Below, one piece after another: positions 32,575-41,124 of a DNA stretch of 41,124 nt (its first letter is position 1; each line of letters begins with the position of its first letter). A model generated the notes under the pieces. That model was not told the DNA's origin and ran no database searches. It worked only from the letters and a program-made list of their open reading frames with translations. The stretch is from JAAYKM01 sp964408155. Its GTDB lineage: Bacteria; Desulfobacterota; Syntrophia; Syntrophales; JAAYKM01. Location: NCBI GenBank assembly GCA_964408155.1, contig CAYOYJ010000002.1, forward strand, positions 1-41,124. Direction: 5' to 3'. The position numbers and the translations under genes were made by a program.

Positions 32575-33972
32575 ATGAGGATTGTGGTTTTAAATGGAAG
32601 CCCCAAGGGTCCCCAGAGTGTCACCATGCAGTATGTGCGGTACATCGAGAAACGGTTCCCTCGTCACCGGTTTACCTACATCGATATTTCCGAAAAAATT
32701 CAGCGTCTGGAAAAGAATGAGCAGACTTTCAACGAGGTCGTCGAAGTGATTAAGGATGCCGACGGTATCCTCTGGGCGTTTCCCCTTTTCTATTTTCTTG
32801 TGCCGTCGCAGTACAAGCGCTTCATCGAGTTGATCCGGGAGCGGAGCGTTGTGGAGGCTTTCCGGGATAAATATGCCGCCGTCCTCACAACCTCCATCCA
32901 CATTCTCGATATGATGGCCCATCATTACATCAACGGTATCTGCGACGATCTACAGATGAAATATACCGGCTCCTTTTCCGCATTCATGTACGATCTGCTT
33001 AAGAAGGAGCAACGCAAACAGCTCTTTCTCATTGCCAAGTATTTTCTGCTGTCCATCCGCAAGAAGAGTCCGACCCCCCGGAATTATGCCCCCGTGGTGG
33101 AACAACCTTACGAATACCGACCGGCCCTCGTGAAGTACCTCCTGCCGACCCGAGACAAAAAGATACTCATCATTTCCGATGCCAAGCCGGAACAGCACAA
33201 CCTGAACTGGATGATTACGCGCCTGCAGGATTCCTTTTTCGGATACACAGAAGTCATCAATTTAAACTATCTGGACATTAAGGGCGGGTGTCTCGGCTGT
33301 CTCCAGTGCGCCCACAGCAATGTCTGTGTTTACGAGGGGAAGGACAAGTTTGTCGATTTTTTCAATGAGAAGGTCAGACCTGCCGACGTCCTCGTTTTCG
33401 CCGGCACCGTAAAGGACCGCTTTCTCTCTTCGCGGTGGAAGTGTTTCTTCGACCGCACTTTTTTTAATACCCACATCCCCAGCATGACGGGCAAGCAGAT
33501 GGGATTTCTCGTTTCCGGCCCCTTGGGCCAACTCCCGGAACTGCGCCAGTACATGGAAGCCTATGCGGAGGTACAGCAGGGTAATTTCGTCGGCATTGTC
33601 AGCGACGAATACGAAAATTCATCTGAAATCGACGGGTTAATCAGCCTTTTGGCCGACCGGTTGATCCGCTATGCCGTACAGGGCTTCAAGAAACCGAAAA
33701 GTTACCTGGAAGCGGGGGTACGGAAAATCCTCCGGGATGAAATCTGGGAAACCATGCGCTTCCCCTTCCAGGCGGATCATCAATACTTCGAGAAAGAAGG
33801 TTTCTACGATTTTCCCGAAAGGTCATTCCGGGACAAGGTCAAAACCAATTTCATGGTCATGATTACCAAGGTCCCCTTTATCCGGAAAGAAATCTATACG
33901 AAGCAGATGAAACCCGGCACCATCAAGCCCCTGGAAAAGGTCGTGGCGGCGACCCGCCCGGGGAAAACATAA
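32575..33972 (+). CDS. Tandem flavodoxin-like (NADPH-dependent FMN reductase) protein
   Basis: The 465-residue protein holds two flavodoxin-like folds in one chain. The first (1 to about 190) starts VVLNGSPKGPQSVT, an FMN-phosphate loop, and has ILWAFPLFYFLVPSQ. The second (about 195-370) has IISDAKPEQHNLNW, the iron-sulfur-flavoprotein-like Cys cluster GGCLGCLQCAHSNVCVYEG, and a VFAGTVKDRFLSSRWKCFFDR segment in the flavin-loop position. The C-terminus (about 370-465) is extra and basic. GGAGGAGG precedes ATG 32575. One half may be a catalyst and the other an electron carrier. The gap upstream (32331-32574) shows no gene I can support. Confidence 0.82.
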   Translation: MRIVVLNGSPKGPQSVTMQYVRYIEKRFPRHRFTYIDISEKIQRLEKNEQTFNEVVEVIKDADGILWAFPLFYFLVPSQYKRFIELIRERSVVEAFRDKYAAVLTTSIHILDMMAHHYINGICDDLQMKYTGSFSAFMYDLLKKEQRKQLFLIAKYFLLSIRKKSPTPRNYAPVVEQPYEYRPALVKYLLPTRDKKILIISDAKPEQHNLNWMITRLQDSFFGYTEVINLNYLDIKGGCLGCLQCAHSNVCVYEGKDKFVDFFNEKVRPADVLVFAGTVKDRFLSSRWKCFFDRTFFNTHIPSMTGKQMGFLVSGPLGQLPELRQYMEAYAEVQQGNFVGIVSDEYENSSEIDGLISLLADRLIRYAVQGFKKPKSYLEAGVRKILRDEIWETMRFPFQADHQYFEKEGFYDFPERSFRDKVKTNFMVMITKVPFIRKEIYTKQMKPGTIKPLEKVVAATRPGKT

Positions 33973-34071
33973 CGGGCAGGACGCCGGATCAATTATGCGG
34001 TCGCATTGCAGCCGACGATCTATGCGGTCCTTGCTCTCTGCAAGGCGGATATTGCTGTGACCGGTCCGTCG

Positions 34072-34170
34072 TCAGTCGAACAGATCGTGGAGGAAGCTCT
34101 TTTTCTCATAGTGTTTGTAATCGTCATGATCATGGTGCTTATCGTGACGGCGAACATAACCGCCCGGCAT
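34072..34170 (-). CDS. possible 32-codon His/Asp-rich micro-protein
   Basis: ATG 34170 opens a 32-residue frame rich in His, Asp and Tyr (RRHDKHHDHDDYKHY) ending KKSFLHDLFD and a stop at 34072. The tail, a basic patch then SFLxxLFD, recurs in short proteins of this bacterial group as far as I recall. A stop is directly before the ATG and no ribosome site is visible, so translation is uncertain. The surrounding 33973-34358 contains nothing else I can name; a hydrophobic frame on the other strand (34006-34335) is probably its shadow. Confidence 0.3.
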   Translation of the reverse strand: MPGGYVRRHDKHHDHDDYKHYEKKSFLHDLFD

Positions 34171-34358
34171 CTAAACTGTCAAGGCCGGGCGAAAACAGGA
34201 AATGACTTGGAAACTATGATATTTTTTACCGGAAGGTGCGGGCTTCGGTATATCGCGACGGGGAAACAAGGGACAAGAACAGGCCGTGATTTCGGAATCT
34301 TCCCCTCGTCCGGGCAAACAAAATCAAACAGGTGAGATTAACCGGAGTGATCGAGAAA

Positions 34359-35177
34359 ATGGATTCCACGGTAACATATCTCATGGAAAACTCCCAAGAA
34401 GCGATCCGCCTGGACGTCAAAACCGACACGGACGCGGTTCGCCGACAGGCCGACTGGTGCGGTGTCAAACCCGGCATGCGGGTTCTGGATCTGGGTTGCG
34501 GTTCAGGTAGAACCACTTCCATTCTGAAGGAGATGGTTGAACCTGGAGGAAACGTCGTCGGTATCGATTATTCTCCCGAACGGATCGCCTATGCCAAAAA
34601 TCATTTCGGAAATAGGCCGGGGATCGATTTTGTGACTCACGATCTGACCACTCCCATCACCGGCATCGGACAGTTCGACATGATCTGGGTTCGTTTCGTC
34701 CTGGAGTACTACCGCCGGGAAAGTCTCTCCATCGTCAGGAACCTCCAGCCTTTACTGAAAACCGGAGGTTTTCTCTGCCTGATCGACCTGGATTATAACT
34801 GTCTCAGTCATTACGAACTCCCCCCCCACATGGCTGATATCTTACCGAAACTGATGGCTTTTTTGGATGAGGCATTCAATTTTGACACCTTCGCCGGACG
34901 GAAACTGTATTCCTATCTGTATGATCTGCACTTCCAAAATATTGAAGTGACCTTAACGGCCCATCATCTGATTTACGGGAAAGCGAAGGAAACGGATGTT
35001 TTCAACTGGCTGACAAAGGTCAGAGTCGGCATGGATAAACTGGAAGGCCTTTTCGCGGACTATCCCGGAGGAGCCGACGCATTTCTGCGGGAATTTGAGC
35101 AATTTTTCCTGCATCCCCGACGCTTTACCTACACCCCTCTGATCCTGTGTAAGGGACAGCGGCCCGATCCCGATTAA
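34359..35177 (+). CDS. Class I SAM-dependent methyltransferase
   Basis: The 272-residue protein has motif I RVLDLGCGSGRTTSIL (near residue 50), motif II VVGIDYSPERI, an FDMIWVRFVLEYY segment and a LLKTGGFLCLIDLD core. The substrate is unknown. GGAG sits about 11 nt before ATG 34359; GTG 34332 and 34347 are possible earlier starts. Its stop overlaps by two bases the stop of the convergent kinase gene. Confidence 0.8.
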   Translation: MDSTVTYLMENSQEAIRLDVKTDTDAVRRQADWCGVKPGMRVLDLGCGSGRTTSILKEMVEPGGNVVGIDYSPERIAYAKNHFGNRPGIDFVTHDLTTPITGIGQFDMIWVRFVLEYYRRESLSIVRNLQPLLKTGGFLCLIDLDYNCLSHYELPPHMADILPKLMAFLDEAFNFDTFAGRKLYSYLYDLHFQNIEVTLTAHHLIYGKAKETDVFNWLTKVRVGMDKLEGLFADYPGGADAFLREFEQFFLHPRRFTYTPLILCKGQRPDPD

Positions 35178-38023
35178 ACGTCCCGATCGAAAATATCCCG
35201 GATAATTTTACTTAACTCATCCAACTGATAGGGTTTTTTGATGAACGCCGCCGCGCCCCGTTTTTCGATTTTTTCCGCAGTGGAACTGGCTGTGTAACCA
35301 CTGGCGACAATAACCTTCATAGCGGGCACGATTTTGAGTATTTCAGGCAGACACTTCTCGCCGCTCATGCCCGGCATCATTAAATCCAGGATCACCAGAG
35401 ATATCTGTTCTTTCTTACGCGCGATCACTTCCAGGGCTTCCTCTCCTGAACCCGCCGTGATCACGTCGTACCCCAGGAATGACAGAAGTTCCTGACCGGT
35501 TTCCAGCAGAGAACTTTCATCATCAACCAGCAGGATCGTTTCATGGCCGGCCGACAAATCCCCGGCGCCTTCCTGAGGCGGTACATATTTCGACAAGGGG
35601 GTATCCAGCGCCGGCAGATAAAGGTCAAAAGTGGTCCCCTTCCCTAATTCACTGCTGCAGAAAATATAACCATTGTGATTTCTGATAATCCCGTACACAA
35701 CCGACAAACCAATACCCGTTCCCTTCCCCTGGTCTTTCGTGGTGAAGAAGGGCTCGAAGATATGTTCGAGATTTTCCCGATCGACGCCGCATCCCGTATC
35801 GGACATGGTTATCTGAACATACTCTCCCTCCTCGATCTGAGCGTTTTCCCGATATACCGGGGCGGAAAACACAACGTTTCGCGTTTTGACGCAAAGTTCC
35901 CCGCCATTGGGCATGGCGTCTTTGGCATTGACCGACAGATTCATGATGATCTGGCCCAGTTGGGCCGCATCGCCTTTTACCGGACGCAGGTCGTCCGCCA
36001 GATCAAACCGCAGACGAATGGTCTTGGGCAGGGTGCGTATGAGCAACTTGTAATAACGGCGAATTTCTTCATTGAGGTCGACGGTGGTCAGGGTACTCTC
36101 CATTTTACTGCTGAAGATCAGAAGTTGATTGATCAGATCCGTAGCCCGTTTGGTCAATCCTTTCATTTTATCAAGATATTTCCAATCGGCGTCCGATTCC
36201 TGCTTCTGAATCATCAGGAGTTGATTATAAGAAATGATGGCCTGCAAGATGTTGTTGAAATCATGGGCAATGCCGCCGGTCAGGGTCCCGATCGCATTCA
36301 TTTTCGAGGCCTGGTTCAACTGCTGCTCCAGTTTACGCTGTTCCGTCACATCCTTCAGAATGCCGACCATACCCGTCATTTTATTCGCAGCGTTGAAGTT
36401 GGGCGCACCGCTCAAATTAAACAGACGTGTCGAACCGTCATGTCTCTGGAGTTTAATTTCGAGATTCTTAAGGGTGCCTTTACCGTCCATGACCGCCAGA
36501 AAGAGACTCCGATAAGGGATCACATCCTCCTGCTTCATGAAATCGGTTAAATAGCGTCCGGTCAAGTCTTCCTCGGTGTACCCCAGGAGGTCTGCCGCCA
36601 CCGGGTTGATATAAGATACAAGCCCATGCTGGTCTGTCGTGAAGATGATGTCGGGAGAATTCTCACTCAGGGTCCGGAAGCGCTCCTCACTCTCCTTAAT
36701 GCGCCCCAGCGCCCTGGCGTTGTTGATGCTGATTCCGATCTGAGGCGCAATCCCCATCAGCAGACTTAATTCCTGCTGGTTCAGCGGTCTTTGAGACTGG
36801 TAATTGTCCACGGCCAGGATACCTTCGGATACGCCTTTGCAGGCAATCGGCACGCAGATGAAGGAATTGACCCCTAATTTTTGTACCAGATCCAGGCTAC
36901 GCGAGGAAATACCCTGGCGTAGTTCTTTGGTATCACTGATTAAAAAAGACTTCTGCTGATTGAAGGCAAGCACGAAGGGACCCCTGGATTGTGGATTGTC
37001 CAGATGAAATTCCGTCTGCTTGAGAATCTTCTCCAGTTCGGGCGCATAACCGTAGCCGCTGATATAGATCAGCCTGGTCCGTTCCGGGTTCGCCAGCATG
37101 ATCATGCCCCGGTCGAAATCAAGCCGCTTTTTCAACGTTTCCATGACCAATTTGATCAGTTCATCGATATCCAGCATGCTCGACACGACCTGGCCGATTT
37201 CCTGAACCAGCAGGGCATTGTTGTAACTGATCCGGATTTGATCGAGGAGACGATTGGCGGCATCGCCCTGAATTTCCATGATTGTCTGCATGGCCTTTTT
37301 TTCCAGGTACAGATCATAATACAAGATGCCGAAAACACCGGCGGCCACCACCCATGCCGTGGAGAGAAACGGAATCAGGGAGAGCATAAATCCACAAACC
37401 ACCAACGCCACAAGCAGAAACACCGCCGCATAGATACGGATCGGACGCCATCTCAGAAATGCGGGTGCTTCCCAACTGATGAGATACCGGCAACAGTTTT
37501 CTCCCTGGTGAAGACATTCCGGATGCTCCAGAGTCGGAAGCTTATTCGTGAATAATTGTGCCACCGCCTCAAAACTTCCCTTAAAATTTTCGCACTGATA
37601 CGGTTTAACCGCCACGCCTTCCAACGGTTTGATAATGATTTCAACTTTGTTGCGGCTTATCTTTCTGGTCTGGAAGGTGACGCCCCGATTCAGATAAGAG
37701 GCAATCTTGCCCAGCATATTATAGGCTTGGACCGGCGTCAGAAAACCGAAGATGAACTGCCGGATGATGTTAATGGACTTGGAGGAGGCCATGTAACGAC
37801 CGGCATCCCGAAAAATGAGCGGGTCGCCGGTCTGTTTCATCAGCGCATCGTGAAAATCGTCCACTTGCCGTTGCGTCAGCCAGTGTCCCTCGTCTTCCAC
37901 CTCATAGGACGTGATGTGGGAATCTTTTAATAGAGCCTGGATGTCCACATCCGGGCGCACATTTCGCAAATACTCTAAAAATGTTCCTATTATTCTGCTG
38001 TTGTACAGTCTTGGTTCTTGCAT
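35174..38023 (-). CDS. Hybrid sensor histidine kinase with GAF, PAS and receiver domains
   Basis: The 949-residue protein has an N-terminal sensory region (1-180) of a V4R/HNOB-like type, with Cys residues in PECLHQGENCCRYLISWE. Then follow two membrane segments (about 196-235), GAF (about 275-440), PAS (about 450-570, SEERFRTLSENSPDII), HisKA with GGIAHDFNNIL (His near 585), HATPase_c with DTGCGVD (near 742) and KGTGIGLSVVYG, and a C-terminal receiver whose Asp is in LVILDLMMPGMSG (near 879). No separate output domain is attached. AAGGGGAACCG precedes the ATG. The PilZ–GNAT gene ends 9 nt upstream, so both are probably one transcript. The N-terminal ligand is unknown. Confidence 0.9.
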   Translation of the reverse strand: MQEPRLYNSRIIGTFLEYLRNVRPDVDIQALLKDSHITSYEVEDEGHWLTQRQVDDFHDALMKQTGDPLIFRDAGRYMASSKSINIIRQFIFGFLTPVQAYNMLGKIASYLNRGVTFQTRKISRNKVEIIIKPLEGVAVKPYQCENFKGSFEAVAQLFTNKLPTLEHPECLHQGENCCRYLISWEAPAFLRWRPIRIYAAVFLLVALVVCGFMLSLIPFLSTAWVVAAGVFGILYYDLYLEKKAMQTIMEIQGDAANRLLDQIRISYNNALLVQEIGQVVSSMLDIDELIKLVMETLKKRLDFDRGMIMLANPERTRLIYISGYGYAPELEKILKQTEFHLDNPQSRGPFVLAFNQQKSFLISDTKELRQGISSRSLDLVQKLGVNSFICVPIACKGVSEGILAVDNYQSQRPLNQQELSLLMGIAPQIGISINNARALGRIKESEERFRTLSENSPDIIFTTDQHGLVSYINPVAADLLGYTEEDLTGRYLTDFMKQEDVIPYRSLFLAVMDGKGTLKNLEIKLQRHDGSTRLFNLSGAPNFNAANKMTGMVGILKDVTEQRKLEQQLNQASKMNAIGTLTGGIAHDFNNILQAIISYNQLLMIQKQESDADWKYLDKMKGLTKRATDLINQLLIFSSKMESTLTTVDLNEEIRRYYKLLIRTLPKTIRLRFDLADDLRPVKGDAAQLGQIIMNLSVNAKDAMPNGGELCVKTRNVVFSAPVYRENAQIEEGEYVQITMSDTGCGVDRENLEHIFEPFFTTKDQGKGTGIGLSVVYGIIRNHNGYIFCSSELGKGTTFDLYLPALDTPLSKYVPPQEGAGDLSAGHETILLVDDESSLLETGQELLSFLGYDVITAGSGEEALEVIARKKEQISLVILDLMMPGMSGEKCLPEILKIVPAMKVIVASGYTASSTAEKIEKRGAAAFIKKPYQLDELSKIIRDIFDRDV

Positions 38024-38032
38024 CGGTTCCCC

Positions 38033-40102
38033 TTAATCATATCTTATCCGATACCTCTTACTTAAAAATTCAATGTATTCATTGGCATACTGCATGTCCA
38101 GGATCCACAGCAAATATTGTTTATTCTCTTCCGCCATTTTAACTTTATCGGCATAATCGGCGGGACAGATTAATAAAGAAACGGAACCCGCCTGGAATTT
38201 GTTCATGACGGAAGAAACGGCGCGGAATAATATATCCGGATCCAGGTCAAGATCCATGAGGAAAATCTTGAAGCCGTTCAGCAAATTGGACAGATTAATC
38301 CCGACATCCGATTCTTCAGCAATGACAAACGCTTTGGGATAATTCAGGTGGGTCAGCACATACATTTCCCACTTGCGGACAAAACCGCATTCGGCAAAAA
38401 TGTCTTCAACCGGTCGGCCGTTTTGCAGGCGGTCATGCGCAATAATTGCTCCGAAGAGGCCCCCATAGTGATTCCGGTAGAACTGTTCGAATTCCCATTT
38501 ATCCGCCGCCGTACATTCCCTTAAACGCCAGCCCGCAGGTAAATCACCGAACGCTTTCCCTCCCGGAAAGGTAACATATGCAAACTGATCGGTGGAGCAG
38601 TGTTGAGCATTGTCATGCTCCCGGGTGAACCCACCGAAAACCCGCGCCGGGAATTTATTTTCCGGACGGAAATAGGTGATGACGTAGTCCATATTCGCCG
38701 AGGGCAAACGATTGAGATCTTTCAAATAATAGATTAACTGCTTCAAGACGGCCAGACCGATGGGTCGCCCGCCTATCGGCCTGGCCGCATGGTGGTGGAC
38801 CATCCAGGTGCGCTCGTAGGCCCTCAGCATGGCAATATGGCCGTAGATTTTTCCATCGCGCTGGTATGTAAAATGCTTGGCTATCTCCGGGGCTTCTTCA
38901 TAAAGCCGTCGATAGACATCCCGAAACTGCTCTTTGAATGCTTGAATATTTTTATACTTTTGCGGATAGATGAAATCCGTGTCGAAGAAAAATTCCCAAA
39001 GCTCTTCTAAATTGATCTCGTTGGTCATCCCGTAGTCGGAACCATGGAGATGGCTGATAATTTGATTCAGATGGCTGTAACCGGTCAAGTCCATATCGAG
39101 AATCGCCAATCCGAAATGCGTCTGCTCCGGTTCCTCTCTCCTGTAAATCACCTGCACCTTGCAACGTAATTTCATCAGTCCCGCATAGGCGATCGTCATG
39201 TTCGGAATAATCATTCCCGGCATCAGTATTGATTCGCTGGGTTTATTGCAGAGGGAAAAACCCGTTGTGGAAATATCGGCGATCTCTCGTTGCAAACGTT
39301 TATTGATGAAAGGATGTTCAAAAATTGCATACAGGGGCGCAGAACTTTTCCGTCGAGGATTGCGCAGCGCCCTGGCCTTAAATCTTTTGATGCAATCATC
39401 AATGGGCGCAAAAACCAGTTCGCGACTTTTCCCTTCCGGTTTCTCACGGCTGCAGCGGCAAATACCCGAATAGAAAACGCCTCCCCGATTGGACAGACGA
39501 ACGGTTGCCGGCGCCTCCGAATTGAAGCAATGAAAGGAAAATTCCGAGCCAGAGTGTACTCTTAATCGAAAAGCCTGAGGGCTGAAATCAACCATTTCCC
39601 CTTCAGCCTGAAATCCATCCTGCCATAATTCGACCCTGACGTCACGGCAACCATATCTGGGGAACTGGCGTCTGCTGACGACGAGAGCCGATTCGGGTAA
39701 TTCGAGGGTGAACCCGTCACAATCCCTTGACATCAGGCGTCCGGGTACAACAATGAACGATTGGTCATGGGGCAGGATCAAATATTTCAAACGGTAATGT
39801 TCGAGTTTATACAGTGCGTAAGTCGCGGCCCAGCGGCAATGCAGCAACTTGCCCAGACAGGGGGTGGGATGCACCTCGATCAGGACACTCTCGTCGTACT
39901 CGGGATGTGTGAGCAGGGCATAGATGGGATCGGCCTTGAAATGAAGATAATTCAGGGTATTGGCCAGCTTCGGCCGATCCAGATGGTCCGCGGCCGCCAT
40001 CGACCGCATAAGCTCCGGATGCCGAAACATCCACGGCGGAAGCGTCGGTGCTGATTTCGACTGACTGTCATTGAACCAAAGGTGACTGATCGCAGCCTCC
40101 AT
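38033..40102 (-). CDS. PilZ-domain protein with C-terminal acetyltransferase-like domain
   Basis: The 689-residue protein has a long N-terminal region with a degenerate PilZ-like unit (RRQFPRYGC near 145, then VDFSPQAF), then a clearer PilZ (about 265-370) with NKRLQREIADISTTGFSL (R and DxSxxG motif). Residues from about 395 to 570 resemble a GNAT acyltransferase (YGHIAMLRAYERTWMVHHHAA, then GRPIGLAVLKQLIYYL); the rest (to 689) is unassigned. PilZ domains bind c-di-GMP; the acyl target is unknown. The GNAT-like call is from a pattern and weaker than the PilZ call. The ribosome site is poor; ATG 40102 is the first Met in frame. It lies 9 nt before the kinase gene. Confidence 0.65.
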   Translation of the reverse strand: MEAAISHLWFNDSQSKSAPTLPPWMFRHPELMRSMAAADHLDRPKLANTLNYLHFKADPIYALLTHPEYDESVLIEVHPTPCLGKLLHCRWAATYALYKLEHYRLKYLILPHDQSFIVVPGRLMSRDCDGFTLELPESALVVSRRQFPRYGCRDVRVELWQDGFQAEGEMVDFSPQAFRLRVHSGSEFSFHCFNSEAPATVRLSNRGGVFYSGICRCSREKPEGKSRELVFAPIDDCIKRFKARALRNPRRKSSAPLYAIFEHPFINKRLQREIADISTTGFSLCNKPSESILMPGMIIPNMTIAYAGLMKLRCKVQVIYRREEPEQTHFGLAILDMDLTGYSHLNQIISHLHGSDYGMTNEINLEELWEFFFDTDFIYPQKYKNIQAFKEQFRDVYRRLYEEAPEIAKHFTYQRDGKIYGHIAMLRAYERTWMVHHHAARPIGGRPIGLAVLKQLIYYLKDLNRLPSANMDYVITYFRPENKFPARVFGGFTREHDNAQHCSTDQFAYVTFPGGKAFGDLPAGWRLRECTAADKWEFEQFYRNHYGGLFGAIIAHDRLQNGRPVEDIFAECGFVRKWEMYVLTHLNYPKAFVIAEESDVGINLSNLLNGFKIFLMDLDLDPDILFRAVSSVMNKFQAGSVSLLICPADYADKVKMAEENKQYLLWILDMQYANEYIEFLSKRYRIRYD

Positions 40103-40270
40103 CTTTTTTGAACTACTTCCTTCGATCTTCTGATTATAGGGAGGGCCCCGGGACGTGTCAACGAAATTAGTGGGCCCCCCGCAGATTGATCACTTTACGG
40201 AAAACGAAGGCGATGAGCAGTCCGTTCGGTTGAAAAAAGACCCTACGGACCCTTGGACCTTAAAAAAAAG

Positions 40271-40921
40271 TCAGAGCCGTCCCAATGAGAGCTGCTGGCG
40301 TTCAATATCCAGGATTTTCCTACCCAGCCGGCTTTGCAGCTCCTTATCGCTCCCGGTGAAGGCACAGGCAACGTAACGGTAATCCTCTTTTTCTACGACG
40401 CGAACCACCCGGGCGAGCAGTTTGACCGGTATTTCGTCGATCACCAGAATCATGGGCAAATCCCCTTTGGGGTTGCCGCTGATTTTGGAGAAAGGCTGGC
40501 TGAAAATAACCCCCCCCAGGGAAATGTCCACAATCGGGTATTCCTCCTTGTTGATCACGAGCAGAAGACCGCAATCGGCAGCAGGTTTTACCCGATAGGA
40601 TTCGCGCAGATCGACTTCGGTGGATTCCGACTTCACATCAGCCGAAACCGCCATGACCTTGGCCTGGGAGGCAATTTCATAGTCCTTGACAAATCCCGTC
40701 ACCCGGGCCAGAAAACCGTAGCGCTGCGGCTTTCCCTCCTGGGTCAGTACCGATGAAAGCAGCATGTAACGCCCGATATGGGATCTCAACAGGGGAGGAG
40801 ATGTCTGAGAGAAAATGACTTTTTTGTCCTGTATGTCATAAATCATGGCGCGGGGATAGATGGTCTTCCCCGAATCCAGAACCATGGAAATCTGGATGGC
40901 CATTCCGGGCCGGATCAGCAT
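40271..40921 (-). CDS. PilZ-domain protein (YcgR-like)
   Basis: The 216-residue form has an N-terminal YcgR-N-like beta domain (about 1-110, beginning MLIRPGMAIQISMVLDSG) and a PilZ domain with LRESYRVKPAADC and VDISLGGVIF (the RxxxR and DxSxGG c-di-GMP motifs both intact). YcgR-type proteins link c-di-GMP to motility or exopolysaccharide. The frame is open to a TTG at 41032; ATG 40921 is chosen because the PilZ-N homology starts there, though GAGG is 11 nt away, somewhat far. The stop is 168 nt before the PilZ–GNAT start. Confidence 0.82.
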   Translation of the reverse strand: MLIRPGMAIQISMVLDSGKTIYPRAMIYDIQDKKVIFSQTSPPLLRSHIGRYMLLSSVLTQEGKPQRYGFLARVTGFVKDYEIASQAKVMAVSADVKSESTEVDLRESYRVKPAADCGLLLVINKEEYPIVDISLGGVIFSQPFSKISGNPKGDLPMILVIDEIPVKLLARVVRVVEKEDYRYVACAFTGSDKELQSRLGRKILDIERQQLSLGRL

Positions 40922-41124
40922 GAAATCGTAAACCTCGCCTTTTTCAACGTTTTTCTTCTGGCTTGCTGCAGAAAACGGCTTCTCATGAATGGCCGCATAG
41001 TATATATATGATGGATCGAAAAGGACTGTCAAATATATTTGTTGAAATATAGATGCTGAAGATTCTCAAATTAGTCATCCCTGAAAAACTCTGTTTTCGA
41101 CGGAGCAGGAGTTTAGGAGAGTCA

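Noticed and set aside
41052..41124. ATG frame running to the window end on the plus strand
   Set aside because: It is open for only 24 codons, has no ribosome site and the composition is unremarkable; the AGGAG near the end may instead belong to a gene beginning outside.
1..41124. CRISPR arrays, integrases, insertion sequences, prophage
   Set aside because: No repeat-spacer pattern, transposase or integrase motif was seen; the only mobile-like traces are the ORF6N-like remnant and the palindrome.

Overview
The window looks like a chromosomal segment of an anaerobic Desulfobacterota (former Deltaproteobacteria), most likely close to Syntrophus/Smithella. The evidence is the hldE1–DUF4416–yicC–gmk–rpoZ–pyrF operon, heptose synthesis (Gram-negative LPS), an oxygen-sensitive hybrid-cluster protein with its own ferredoxin, NrfHA, an ADP-forming acyl-CoA synthetase, and large PilZ and hybrid-kinase signalling proteins. 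The taxonomy is inferred from gene content and was not tested by search.

Layout. 1–5.5 kb: the 5' part of tRNA-Thr, a cysteine synthase–cysteinyl-tRNA synthetase fusion, a decayed DUF1178 gene, tRNA-Pro, an orphan pilC, and rlmB. 5.5–9.8 kb: a minus-strand housekeeping operon (hldE1, DUF4416, yicC, gmk, rpoZ, pyrF) with overlapping genes and a good sigma-70 promoter. 10–17.2 kb: plus-strand plsC, a CheX-like protein with a coiled tail, ftsK and rimO (ATGA overlap), a divergent SMR exporter, ispB-type prenyl synthase and a small hypothetical gene. 17.3–23.6 kb: htpG, an ORF6N-like remnant, an ADP-forming acyl-CoA synthetase, a GDT1-family exporter behind a yybP-ykoY-type Mn2+ riboswitch with a terminator, and a cupin gene with a coupled 47-codon ORF.

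23.6–28.7 kb is a nitrite/nitric-oxide island: nrfHA (nitrite to ammonium), a YgbA_NO-family protein, hcp, and an iron-sulfur partner with an HcpR/FNR-like palindrome (TTGAC-N4-GTCAA) upstream. 28.8–29.5 kb is a graveyard in which a multiply frameshifted DUF3147 gene runs directly into a headless panE C-terminus. 29.5–41 kb is accessory: a DUF2157/DUF4401-like membrane pair, two methyltransferases, a tandem-flavodoxin protein, a possible His/Asp-rich micro-ORF, a hybrid sensor kinase, a PilZ–acetyltransferase-like protein and another PilZ protein. The last three suggest c-di-GMP-linked surface or motility control.

I see no CRISPR array, prophage, integrase or transposase. The most unusual items are the CysK–CysS fusion with an altered zinc-site motif, the Mn2+ riboswitch/exporter pair, the nitrosative-stress cluster, the three decayed loci and the PilZ/kinase operon. 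None of these alone proves a new system.
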